Shown here piece after piece: positions 1 through 7,148 of a stretch of 42,927 nt of DNA. The translations under genes were made by a program, and so were the position numbers. The notes beneath the pieces are model-generated. The model was not told the DNA's origin. It was given only the letters and a program-made list of their open reading frames with translations, and did not search any database. The DNA comes from an uncultured Pelagibacteraceae bacterium (GTDB lineage: Bacteria; Pseudomonadota; Alphaproteobacteria; Pelagibacterales; AG-422-B15), in NCBI GenBank assembly GCA_902519835.1, contig CABYLU010000006.1:1-42927 (forward strand). The letters are read 5' to 3'. Position 1 is the first letter of the stretch; the number at the start of each line of letters is the position of its first letter.

Positions 1-475
1 TATAACTGGGTTGGATCAAGGAAATTTTATGCCTAGCACACTTGCAGATCTGTTTGGAATTCTCTCAGGATTTCTCTGGTCAATCTGTGCAACACTCATA
101 AGAATAAATGAGGAACTTGATGTAAATTTCGGTACTTCAGTTTTTATTTTAATTGGGGGTCTTTTTGTTGTTATTGCAACATTCTTACCAGATGGGCAAA
201 TACTTTCAGGATTTAACTATGATATTTTAAAGAATACTATTTTGATAATTTTAATATTCGCATTTATCTGGTTATTGCCAGGTTACTGGCTTGTCACCTA
301 TGGTCAGGATCAAGTTGATCCAGGACGCGCGGGGATCCTATTAATGTTCGAAGTTGTTATTGGCGTTATATCTGCCTATCTGCTTGCAAATGAAATAATC
401 TCGATTAGAGAGTTTATTGGTGCAATATTCGTAATGAGCGCACCATTAATCGAGATCTATTCAGTAAAAAAATAA
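1..475 (+). CDS. DMT/EamA-family transporter, C-terminal half (partial)
   Basis: The reading frame is open to the left edge (an in-frame codon starts at base 2), so the N-terminus lies outside the window. The visible ~158 residues are mostly hydrophobic and hold about five membrane-spanning segments, including a late segment with 'DQVDPGRAGILLMFEV' and a final helix ending in 'APLIEIY'. This is the usual second half of a ten-helix drug/metabolite transporter of the EamA type, about 300 residues when complete. Substrate cannot be read from sequence. It lies upstream of, and in the same direction as, the betaine importer genes, but 115 bases and possible control sequences separate them, so co-transcription is not assured. 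The TTG at 11 is probably not the start. Confidence 0.75.
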   Translation, partial: ITGLDQGNFMPSTLADLFGILSGFLWSICATLIRINEELDVNFGTSVFILIGGLFVVIATFLPDGQILSGFNYDILKNTILIILIFAFIWLLPGYWLVTYGQDQVDPGRAGILLMFEVVIGVISAYLLANEIISIREFIGAIFVMSAPLIEIYSVKK

Positions 476-498
476 TTAAATCAGACATTTATCTAATT

Positions 499-515
499 AA
501 TTATGTAACATAATT
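499..515. promoter_or_regulatory. Inverted repeat upstream of proX
   Basis: AATTATGT-A-ACATAATT is a perfect inverted repeat about one base. It lies in the 115-base gap between the transporter and proX. A T-rich run follows about 8 bases later, so it could be a weak AT-rich terminator for the transporter. It could equally be a binding site for a dimeric regulator of the betaine importer. The sequence does not decide between these. Confidence 0.35.
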
Positions 516-541
516 TAATTATTTTTTATGTGGAAGCACTT

Positions 542-584
542 ACATATATATGTTTCAATTATAATGAAAGATATAAATTAGGAG
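542..584 (+). promoter_or_regulatory. proX promoter region: palindrome, -10 box and Shine-Dalgarno
   Basis: A consensus -10 hexamer TATAAT lies at 560-565, and a strong ribosome site AGGAG lies at 580-584, six bases before the proX ATG. No good -35 box stands at the normal distance. A perfect 12-base palindrome ACATATATATGT (542-553) occupies the space just upstream of the -10 box, where an activator or repressor could bind. The -10 and SD are seen directly; regulation is inferred. Confidence 0.4.
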
Positions 585-590
585 ATTAAA

Positions 591-1607
591 ATGAATAAAT
601 TTTTTAAAAAATCTGCAATTGGAATATTTTTAGTAGGTTTTGCAGTTATTTTTGCAGTTAGTTGCGACAGGAATCAGGAAGTAGCTGATTGTGGCACAAT
701 TACTGTAGCAGAAATGAATTGGGCATCAGCTGAAATGTTTGCTCATGTAGATAAAATAGTATTAGAAAATGGGTATGGTTGTAATGTTGAACTTGTACCC
801 GGCGATACTATGCCAACAGCAACATCAATGATGGAAAAAGGTGAGCCGGATGTAGCTCCTGAACTCTGGATTAATTCAGTTCGTATAGCTCTAGATAATG
901 CAGTAGGTGAGGGTCGTTTGCATTATGCAGCTGAGGTACTGTCGGACACTGGTGAAGAAGGATGGTGGATTCCTCAGTACATGGCTGATGCAAATCCTGA
1001 TATCCAAACGGTTTATGACGTTATAGAGCGCCCTGAACTTTTCCCTCATCCGGAAGGTGGAGATGGAGCAATTTATACATGTCCATCAGGCTGGAACTGT
1101 CAAATTAGTACCGGAAATCTCTTTAAAGCGTATGATATGGAAGCAAAAGGATGGAGACTAGTTGATCCTGGATCAGGTGGTGCATTAGCTGGTTCTATCG
1201 GTGAAGCATATAATAAAGAAGAGGGATGGTTTGGATACTATTGGGCTCCCACAGCAGTTCTTGGCAAATATCCACTTAAGAAACTAAGCTTTGGTGTTGA
1301 ACACAGTAAAGAAGAGTGGGACACTTGTACTTCTCAAGACGGATGTGCAGATCCAAAACCTAACGCATGGGTTGTTTCTGAAGTATACACTGTTGTAACT
1401 GATAACTTTAAAAATAGTTCTGATCTTGGAATGGAATACATTTCAAAGAGAGCACTTCCAAACAGCACTGTTAATGCTTTATTAGCTTGGAAAGATGACA
1501 ATCAAGCATCTGGCGAAGACACAGCTATACATTTTCTGAAAAACTATACAGAATGGCACAGCTGGGTTGACGGTAATGCGAAAGCTAAAATTGAAGCAGC
1601 GTTATAA
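591..1607 (+). CDS. proX: Glycine betaine/proline-type ABC transporter, substrate-binding lipoprotein
   Basis: This 338-residue protein is the periplasmic substrate-binding component (OpuAC/ProX family) of a quaternary-ammonium ABC importer. The N-terminus is a lipoprotein signal: a basic start, a hydrophobic stretch, then 'AVSC' with Cys25 as the probable lipidated residue. The mature part begins with the family opening 'ITVAEMNWASAE' and is rich in Trp and Tyr ('EGWWIPQYM', 'WFGYYWAP', 'EWHSWVDG'), as expected for an aromatic cage around a trimethylammonium head. The next genes are the permease and ATPase, and the opposite strand carries betaine catabolism, so glycine betaine, carnitine or related onium compounds are the likely ligands. 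The exact ligand is inference. Confidence 0.9.
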   Translation: MNKFFKKSAIGIFLVGFAVIFAVSCDRNQEVADCGTITVAEMNWASAEMFAHVDKIVLENGYGCNVELVPGDTMPTATSMMEKGEPDVAPELWINSVRIALDNAVGEGRLHYAAEVLSDTGEEGWWIPQYMADANPDIQTVYDVIERPELFPHPEGGDGAIYTCPSGWNCQISTGNLFKAYDMEAKGWRLVDPGSGGALAGSIGEAYNKEEGWFGYYWAPTAVLGKYPLKKLSFGVEHSKEEWDTCTSQDGCADPKPNAWVVSEVYTVVTDNFKNSSDLGMEYISKRALPNSTVNALLAWKDDNQASGEDTAIHFLKNYTEWHSWVDGNAKAKIEAAL

Positions 1608-1622
1608 TTAAAAAAATAATAT

Positions 1623-1648
1623 TGCGGACTATAGAAATATAGTCCGCA
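1623..1648 (+). promoter_or_regulatory. Perfect 11-bp hairpin with GAAA tetraloop between proX and proW
   Basis: Bases 1623-1633 (TGCGGACTATA) pair perfectly with 1638-1648, leaving a GAAA loop. It starts 16 bases after the proX stop and ends 7 bases before the proW ATG. No T-run follows, so it is not a simple intrinsic terminator. A stable GNRA-capped hairpin between a binding-protein gene and its permease gene fits an mRNA-stabilising or processing element that keeps binding protein in excess, as known for malE-malF-type operons. It also covers the place where a proW ribosome site should be. Confidence 0.7.
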
Positions 1649-1655
1649 TATCTAT

Positions 1656-2552
1656 ATGAACTTTACCGAATTTTTTATTTCATTTCCTGAAATGAGTAAG
1701 GAGAGTCTTCGCCTATTTAAGAAGTCTCTTGATGGCGCTTACCGAAACTTTTCACGTGAATATGGCGATACAATTGAAGCGGTTTTTGATCCAGTGCTTT
1801 ATTTCTTAGTATGGTTTGAAAAAATACTACAAAATTCTCCATGGCCTGTCGTAATAATCGTTTTCTTATTATTGATTTATTATGGAAGTAGAAGCATCGC
1901 TCTAACTATTTCATCTTTAATTGCTTTTTTATTAATTGGATATTTTGGAATGTGGGATGATACGATGTCCACAGTCAGTATTATTGGTGTTTGCACACTA
2001 ATGTCTATCGGCCTAGGTATACCAATTGGCATATTAATGTCAGGATCTGATAGGGCGAGAGCCGCAATTACTCCAATTTTAGATATTATGCAGACGATGC
2101 CAAGTTTTGTGTATCTCATTCCAGTTGTTATGTTATTGGGTATTGGTAAAATTCCTGGTTTACTTGCAGTTATAATCTATGCAATCCCGCCAATAATTCG
2201 ACTTACTGATCTTGGTATTAGAGAAGTTAATAAAGAAGTTTTAGAAGCCGCAGATGCATTTGGTGCAAATAGAACTCAAAAATTATTTAGAGTACAGCTT
2301 CCATTAGCTTTACCAACAATTTTCGCTGGTATTAATCAAACAATAATGATGGCACTTGCAATGGTAGTTATTGCTTCAATGATTGGGGTTAAGGGATTGG
2401 GGCAACCAGTCTTAAAAGCCATCACCAATCAATATTTTACAATGGGCCTTCTCAATGGTTTGGCTATTGTAGCTTTGGCGATCATATTTGACAGGGTTTC
2501 TCAGTCATTTGGCAAAAGAATGCAGCAATATAGGGCTGGCGCAAATGAGTGA
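1656..2552 (+). CDS. proW: Glycine betaine/proline-type ABC transporter, permease
   Basis: This 298-residue inner-membrane permease is the translocation subunit of the ProXWV importer. It has a soluble, charged N-terminal ~60 residues, then about six or seven membrane segments. The binding-protein-dependent transport signature and coupling helix are seen in 'DIMQTMPSFVYLIPV' and in the EAA-like loop 'EVLEAADAFGANRTQKLFRVQLPLALP' (residues ~195-220). No Shine-Dalgarno is visible before the ATG; instead the start sits just after the 1623-1648 hairpin. A second ATG ~36 bases on follows no better site. The gene overlaps proV by eight bases, which suggests translational coupling. Confidence 0.9.
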   Translation: MNFTEFFISFPEMSKESLRLFKKSLDGAYRNFSREYGDTIEAVFDPVLYFLVWFEKILQNSPWPVVIIVFLLLIYYGSRSIALTISSLIAFLLIGYFGMWDDTMSTVSIIGVCTLMSIGLGIPIGILMSGSDRARAAITPILDIMQTMPSFVYLIPVVMLLGIGKIPGLLAVIIYAIPPIIRLTDLGIREVNKEVLEAADAFGANRTQKLFRVQLPLALPTIFAGINQTIMMALAMVVIASMIGVKGLGQPVLKAITNQYFTMGLLNGLAIVALAIIFDRVSQSFGKRMQQYRAGANE

Positions 2553-3570
2553 GATAAAGATTAAGATAGAAAATTTGTATAAAATTTTTGGATCAAGACC
2601 AAGAGAGTACACAGACATAGTTAGAGATGGTGTTGATAAAGACGAGTTATTATCAAAATATAATCATGTTCTTGGGTTGGATAATATTTCTCTAGATATC
2701 AAGGAGCATTCAATACAAGTTGTAATGGGATTATCAGGGTCAGGAAAATCTACTTTGATAAGACACATTAATAGATTGATTGAGCCAACCGAGGGAACGG
2801 TCACAGTTGATGGAGAGGATATTACTAAACTTAATAAAATGGATCTTCTAGAGTTTAGAAGAAATAAAACAGGGATGGTTTTTCAACGCTTTGCACTATT
2901 TCCTCATCAAAATATATTAGACAATGTCCAGTTTGGATTGAGCATAAAAAATCTAGATAAGTCAGACTCTATAGAAAGAGCAATGTACTGGATCGAAAAA
3001 GTTGGTTTAACCGGTTTTGAAAATAAATTCCCAAATCAATTGTCAGGAGGAATGCAGCAAAGAGTAGGTTTAGCTAGGGCGTTAGCTACTGATCCAGATA
3101 TATTGCTAATGGACGAAGCCTTTAGTGCGCTTGATCCATTAATAAGAACTGATATGCAGGACCAATTACTGGACTTACAAAAGAATTTAAATAAAACAAT
3201 TATGTTCATAACTCATGACCTCGATGAGGCACTCAAATTAGGCGACCGAATAGCTATACTCAATGGCGGAAAACTTGTTCAAGATGGAAATGCAGAGGAA
3301 ATTCTTTTAAAACCCGCTGATCAATACGTGGCCAATTTTGTTAAGGATGTTAATCGTATAAAAGTTTTAAAAATCAAGACAATTCTTGACCAAGGAGGTG
3401 AACGAGCAAATTCTAATCCAACTGTAAACGTAAATGATAGTATTGAAAATTGCTTGCCGGCAATACTTGAAAGTCAATCCGGTCTTAACGTAATTGATGA
3501 GAAAAACAATTTTGTTGGCTCAGTATCAAAAAACAAAATTATAGATATTTTGCAAAAATCTAAGGATTAA
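2545..3570 (+). CDS. proV: Glycine betaine/proline-type ABC transporter, ATP-binding protein
   Basis: This 341-residue cytoplasmic ATPase powers the importer. The Walker A motif is 'GLSGSGKSTL', the ABC signature 'LSGGMQQRVGLARAL', and Walker B 'ILLMDEAFSALDP', followed by the H-loop 'FITHDLDEA'. The start at 2545 was chosen over an upstream in-frame ATG because 'MSEIKIKIENLYKIFG' matches the family N-terminus and overlaps the proW end tightly. After the ATPase core there is only a short regulatory tail of about 85 residues with one weak CBS-like segment ('GLNVIDEKNNFVGSVSK'). This is shorter than the ~400-residue ProV with two CBS repeats, so ionic-strength sensing may be reduced. The stop lies 15 bases from a convergent gene. 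Confidence 0.92.
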   Translation: MSEIKIKIENLYKIFGSRPREYTDIVRDGVDKDELLSKYNHVLGLDNISLDIKEHSIQVVMGLSGSGKSTLIRHINRLIEPTEGTVTVDGEDITKLNKMDLLEFRRNKTGMVFQRFALFPHQNILDNVQFGLSIKNLDKSDSIERAMYWIEKVGLTGFENKFPNQLSGGMQQRVGLARALATDPDILLMDEAFSALDPLIRTDMQDQLLDLQKNLNKTIMFITHDLDEALKLGDRIAILNGGKLVQDGNAEEILLKPADQYVANFVKDVNRIKVLKIKTILDQGGERANSNPTVNVNDSIENCLPAILESQSGLNVIDEKNNFVGSVSKNKIIDILQKSKD

Positions 3571-3585
3571 TTCTACTGAATTTTT

Positions 3586-5994
3586 TTATTGCCTTAAATT
3601 TTTACCGGTTTCGTCATAACAAGCATTATCAACAATTGAGGCATTATAAAACTCTCCATTTATTTCAACTTGCAAAACTTCTTTGGATTTTAATAAATCA
3701 TTGTTCAAGTATGCAAAAGCAATACTTTTTTGCACATAGTGGCCGAAGCCTCCAGATGTTACATATCCGATACATACTTCATTCTGCATAACAGCTTCAT
3801 TGTTAGTCGCATCTATGTTGTCAGTTTCAATTACCAAGGAAAATAATCTGTGATTGCTATCATCTTTAACTGCAGCGTCTTTACCAATAAAATCTTTATC
3901 CCAATTTATAAATGCAGAAAGGCCAGTTTCTTTTGGAGTATAGTCAGGTCTAAAATCTAGTGTCCATGCGCCCCAATTTTTTTCTAGTCTCATTGACATC
4001 AAAGCTCTTCCACCAAAAGGTTTAATGTTGAATTCTTTTCCTGCATCCTCAATAGCCTCATACAGCTTGATTTGATAGTGTGGAGCTACATATATTTCAT
4101 ATCCCAATTCTCCAGTAAATGACAACCGGTTGACTAATGCAGGAACACCAGCAACAAACATTTGTCTAGAATCTCTAAATTTAAATGACTCATTAGAAAC
4201 ATCTTCTCTTACCAATAATTGCAGTAAATTTCTAGACTTTGGGCCAGAAATAGCAAGGCCGTGATAATCATCAGATCTGTTTTTATAAATGACCTCATAT
4301 TGATCTAGATGTTGTTCAAACCATCGTCGATGCATTTCCTGAGCGGCACCAGATCCATAAACCATAAAATGATTTTCACTAATACACGAAACTGTAAGGT
4401 CCCCATATAATTTACCTTTTTTAGATAGCATTGGACTTAGTGCTATGCGTCCAACTTTAGGTATTCTACCTGCCAAAATATAATCCAAAAATTTTCTTGA
4501 GTCTTTTCCCTTAAATTCATGTTTAGAAAAATTAGCAATCTCTGTTACTCCAACGTTTTCTCTTACATTTTTTACTTCATTTGAAACATAGTTATGGGAT
4601 CGAGAGCGCTTGATAGTTGGTTCTTCGTAAGCATCATCAGGATTATCAGCAAACCATAGAACATTTTCGAGTCCAAAGCTGTCACCCATAACTGCTCCCA
4701 TGTTAACGAAGCGATCATATAAAGCTGTAGTTTTTTGTTTCCTTCCTTTTGGCAAAGTCTCATTTGGAAATGTCATAATAAATCTTCGTTCATAATTTTC
4801 AGATGATTTAATTGTTCCATAATGTGGAGATGCATAATCACCAAACCGTGCGACATCCATCGCCCAAACATCTATGGAAGGTTCACCATCAATAATCCAT
4901 TCTGCAATACATTTGCCAACACCTCCTCCTTGACAGAACCCGGCCATAACACCGACTGCTACCCAATAATTTCTCATACCTGGAACTGGTCCAATGAGAG
5001 GATTTCCATCAGGACCAAATGTAAAAGGGCCGTTAATAATATTTTTAATTCCTGCTTTTTCCAAAGCTGGCATTCTCTCAAAACCAATGACTAATCGATC
5101 TTGAATATTTTCTAATTTTGGTTCCAACAGTTCATGTCCAAAATCTAATGGGGTTCCCTGAACTTTCCAAGGAGTAGACTTATGTTCATATGTGCCAAGC
5201 AACATGCCTTGTCCTTCTTGTCTAAAATAGATATTACCATCAAAATCAGTTCCAACTGGTAGCCTTGTTCCCTTAGGCATCGCTGCTATTTCTGGAATTG
5301 TATCAGTGATTAAATAATGATGCTCCATTGGCTGTACAGGCAAATTTAATCCAGCAAGTTTACTGACCTCTCTCGCCCAAAGTCCTGCAGCATTAATTAC
5401 AATTTCTGTATGAATATTGCCCTTATCAGTAAACACATCCCAGGTTCCATCTTCTCTTTGCTTAGTGTCTTTAACCTCAGTATTTGTGTAATAGTTAGCG
5501 CCATGAACTTTTGCAGATTTTGCAAATGCATATGTGACACCTGATGGATCTACTTCTCCATCGATCGGATCCCACAAAGCTGAAATATATTTATTGGGAT
5601 CGATAAGAGGATTTTTTTTTGCAACCTCCTCTAATGAGATAAACTCTTGATCAAGACCCATGTATCTGGCTTTTGTTCTTTCTCTTTTAAGATAATCAGA
5701 CCAAACTTCATTAGAGGCTAAATAAAACCCTCCACTTGGTTTAAAGCCAACTGAATGACCTGAAGTCTCTTCAATTTCCTTGTACAAGTTTATTGTATAT
5801 GCCATCAGTCTGGATATGTTTGGATCTGAAGAAATGACATGAACGTTTCCTGCGGCATGCCATGAGGATCCTGCTGTTAATTCTTTTCGCTCAAGGAGAA
5901 CGCAGTCCTTCACCCCAAACTTTGCTAAATGGAAAAGAATAGAGCAACCTACAACTCCCCCGCCAATAACAACAACTTTAGCATGAGTTTGCAT
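3586..5994 (-). CDS. Dimethylglycine dehydrogenase-like FAD oxidoreductase with GcvT domain
   Basis: This 802-residue flavoprotein probably oxidatively demethylates dimethylglycine to sarcosine, passing the one-carbon unit to tetrahydrofolate. Residues ~6-30 form a Rossmann FAD site ('VVVIGGGVVGCS'). 'SSWHAAG' places His46 at the covalent-flavin position of DMGDH/sarcosine dehydrogenases. The D-amino-acid-oxidase-like domain runs to about residue 380, then an FAO-type linker, then a C-terminal aminomethyltransferase (GcvT) domain from ~420 ('NWGAWTLDFRPDYTPKETGL'). Length fits the family. It starts two bases after the BHMT stop, so the product of BHMT feeds it directly. Sarcosine dehydrogenase is the main alternative; context favours dimethylglycine. 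It is last in the long minus-strand operon. Confidence 0.85.
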   Translation of the reverse strand: MQTHAKVVVIGGGVVGCSILFHLAKFGVKDCVLLERKELTAGSSWHAAGNVHVISSDPNISRLMAYTINLYKEIEETSGHSVGFKPSGGFYLASNEVWSDYLKRERTKARYMGLDQEFISLEEVAKKNPLIDPNKYISALWDPIDGEVDPSGVTYAFAKSAKVHGANYYTNTEVKDTKQREDGTWDVFTDKGNIHTEIVINAAGLWAREVSKLAGLNLPVQPMEHHYLITDTIPEIAAMPKGTRLPVGTDFDGNIYFRQEGQGMLLGTYEHKSTPWKVQGTPLDFGHELLEPKLENIQDRLVIGFERMPALEKAGIKNIINGPFTFGPDGNPLIGPVPGMRNYWVAVGVMAGFCQGGGVGKCIAEWIIDGEPSIDVWAMDVARFGDYASPHYGTIKSSENYERRFIMTFPNETLPKGRKQKTTALYDRFVNMGAVMGDSFGLENVLWFADNPDDAYEEPTIKRSRSHNYVSNEVKNVRENVGVTEIANFSKHEFKGKDSRKFLDYILAGRIPKVGRIALSPMLSKKGKLYGDLTVSCISENHFMVYGSGAAQEMHRRWFEQHLDQYEVIYKNRSDDYHGLAISGPKSRNLLQLLVREDVSNESFKFRDSRQMFVAGVPALVNRLSFTGELGYEIYVAPHYQIKLYEAIEDAGKEFNIKPFGGRALMSMRLEKNWGAWTLDFRPDYTPKETGLSAFINWDKDFIGKDAAVKDDSNHRLFSLVIETDNIDATNNEAVMQNEVCIGYVTSGGFGHYVQKSIAFAYLNNDLLKSKEVLQVEINGEFYNASIVDNACYDETGKNLRQ

Positions 5995-5996
5995 TC

Positions 5997-7037
5997 TTAA
6001 GGTGTGAATTCTTTATTTACCTGCTTAAGAGTTTCGTCTGTTCCATGGTGAAAATGTTTTCTCATGTCCGGCATATATTTCATCGAAATTGGTTTTTTAC
6101 CAACTGCAACTGACATTTCTCTCACGTGATGTGCTTCGGCGCCACAACAAATTCCAATAAAGTTGATATTTTTTTCCATACAGTCTGCAGCAAATTTAGC
6201 CATTTCAAAACGATTACAAAAAAGATTATCCAAGGCTACAGGAAATGCATTATTTCCAGGAATACAATCACATCCATCATCAGAAATATTTAAAAAACCA
6301 GGTTCCTTTTCTGTTGTTCGATAAGGCACTGGCAATCCAGCAACATGGCAAGATACTTTATCTCTTACTTTTTCTAGAAGTTTCATAGTCATATCTGGCC
6401 CTCTATAACAGTTTAAACCAACGACATTTGCACCCAAGTCTTCCATCATTTTACATGCATCTTCAGGTGTATGTCCTTCTCTTGTCTTATCTCCCCTGGG
6501 TATCGCAAAATTTGTAACTGCAATCATGCCTTCATCTTTGATTGCTTTTAGAGCAATTTTCATTTCCTCAGTCCAATTAATTGTCTCAGCGACAATAAAA
6601 TCAACTCCCGCTTCCTTTGCCCACGCCACTTGTTCCTCATACATTTTCTGACATTGAATAAGAGATTGTTTATCATTTGGATCATAAATATTTGTATTTG
6701 CTACATCTCCACAAACCATAAGATCTAAATCTTTATATTCATTAGCTGCATCTTTTGCAATTTGAAGAGCATTTTTCTGTAAAGACTCTAATAAATGCTC
6801 TTTCCCAATTATTCTTAATTTTTCTCTATGGCCATAATAAGTGAAAGCTTGGACAACATCAGATCCTGCTCTTATAAATTCTCTATGTAATTGAGTAACA
6901 ACTTCTGGGTGCTCTAAAACAACTTCAGGAACAAATCCTCCTGCGGATAAGTAACCTCTTCGTTCCATGGCGAATAAATAACCTTCAGCACAAATGATTG
7001 GTCCCTCATTTAATCTCGTTATCAGATCTTTTTTCAT
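5997..7037 (-). CDS. bhmT: Betaine-homocysteine S-methyltransferase
   Basis: This 346-residue cytoplasmic enzyme moves a methyl group from glycine betaine to homocysteine, giving dimethylglycine and methionine. The homocysteine-binding barrel has its three zinc cysteines: Cys210 in 'GLNCYRGP' and Cys297-Cys298 in 'GICCGAEAHHVR', closely matching the spacing of animal BHMT (217, 299, 300). The family element 'RAGSDVVQAFTYYGHREKL' is also present. A good ribosome site (TAGGAG) precedes the ATG. It is followed two bases later by the dimethylglycine dehydrogenase gene, and DMSP lyase lies upstream. A DMSP- or S-methylmethionine-using variant cannot be fully excluded, but the neighbours support betaine. 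Confidence 0.9.
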   Translation of the reverse strand: MKKDLITRLNEGPIICAEGYLFAMERRGYLSAGGFVPEVVLEHPEVVTQLHREFIRAGSDVVQAFTYYGHREKLRIIGKEHLLESLQKNALQIAKDAANEYKDLDLMVCGDVANTNIYDPNDKQSLIQCQKMYEEQVAWAKEAGVDFIVAETINWTEEMKIALKAIKDEGMIAVTNFAIPRGDKTREGHTPEDACKMMEDLGANVVGLNCYRGPDMTMKLLEKVRDKVSCHVAGLPVPYRTTEKEPGFLNISDDGCDCIPGNNAFPVALDNLFCNRFEMAKFAADCMEKNINFIGICCGAEAHHVREMSVAVGKKPISMKYMPDMRKHFHHGTDETLKQVNKEFTP

Positions 7038-7074
7038 GAATGCACTCCTAATTTATTCAAATAATAAATAAAAA

Positions 7075-7101
7075 ATTATACCTAATTTAATATTCTGTCG
7101 A
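7075..7101 (-). promoter_or_regulatory. Possible internal promoter for bhmT and dimethylglycine dehydrogenase
   Basis: On the minus strand a TATAAT -10 hexamer (7075-7080) is preceded by TCGACA (7096-7101) with a 15-base spacer, slightly short. It sits in the 111-base gap between dddP and bhmT, the largest gap in the minus-strand operon, so betaine demethylation could be transcribed independently of the carnitine and DMSP genes. Confidence 0.35.
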
Positions 7102-7148
7102 ATTAAAAAAATGACAAGGCTATTCTTTTTTGGAATGAAAAAGCATTT

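Noticed and set aside
1623..1648. Intrinsic terminator after proX
   Set aside because: The stem is strong, but no T-run follows and proW begins at once, so it is treated as an mRNA element.
7038..7148. Riboswitch (glycine or SAM type) before bhmT
   Set aside because: Only 111 bases, AT-rich, with no conserved paired cores that I could recognise; a simple promoter explains it.
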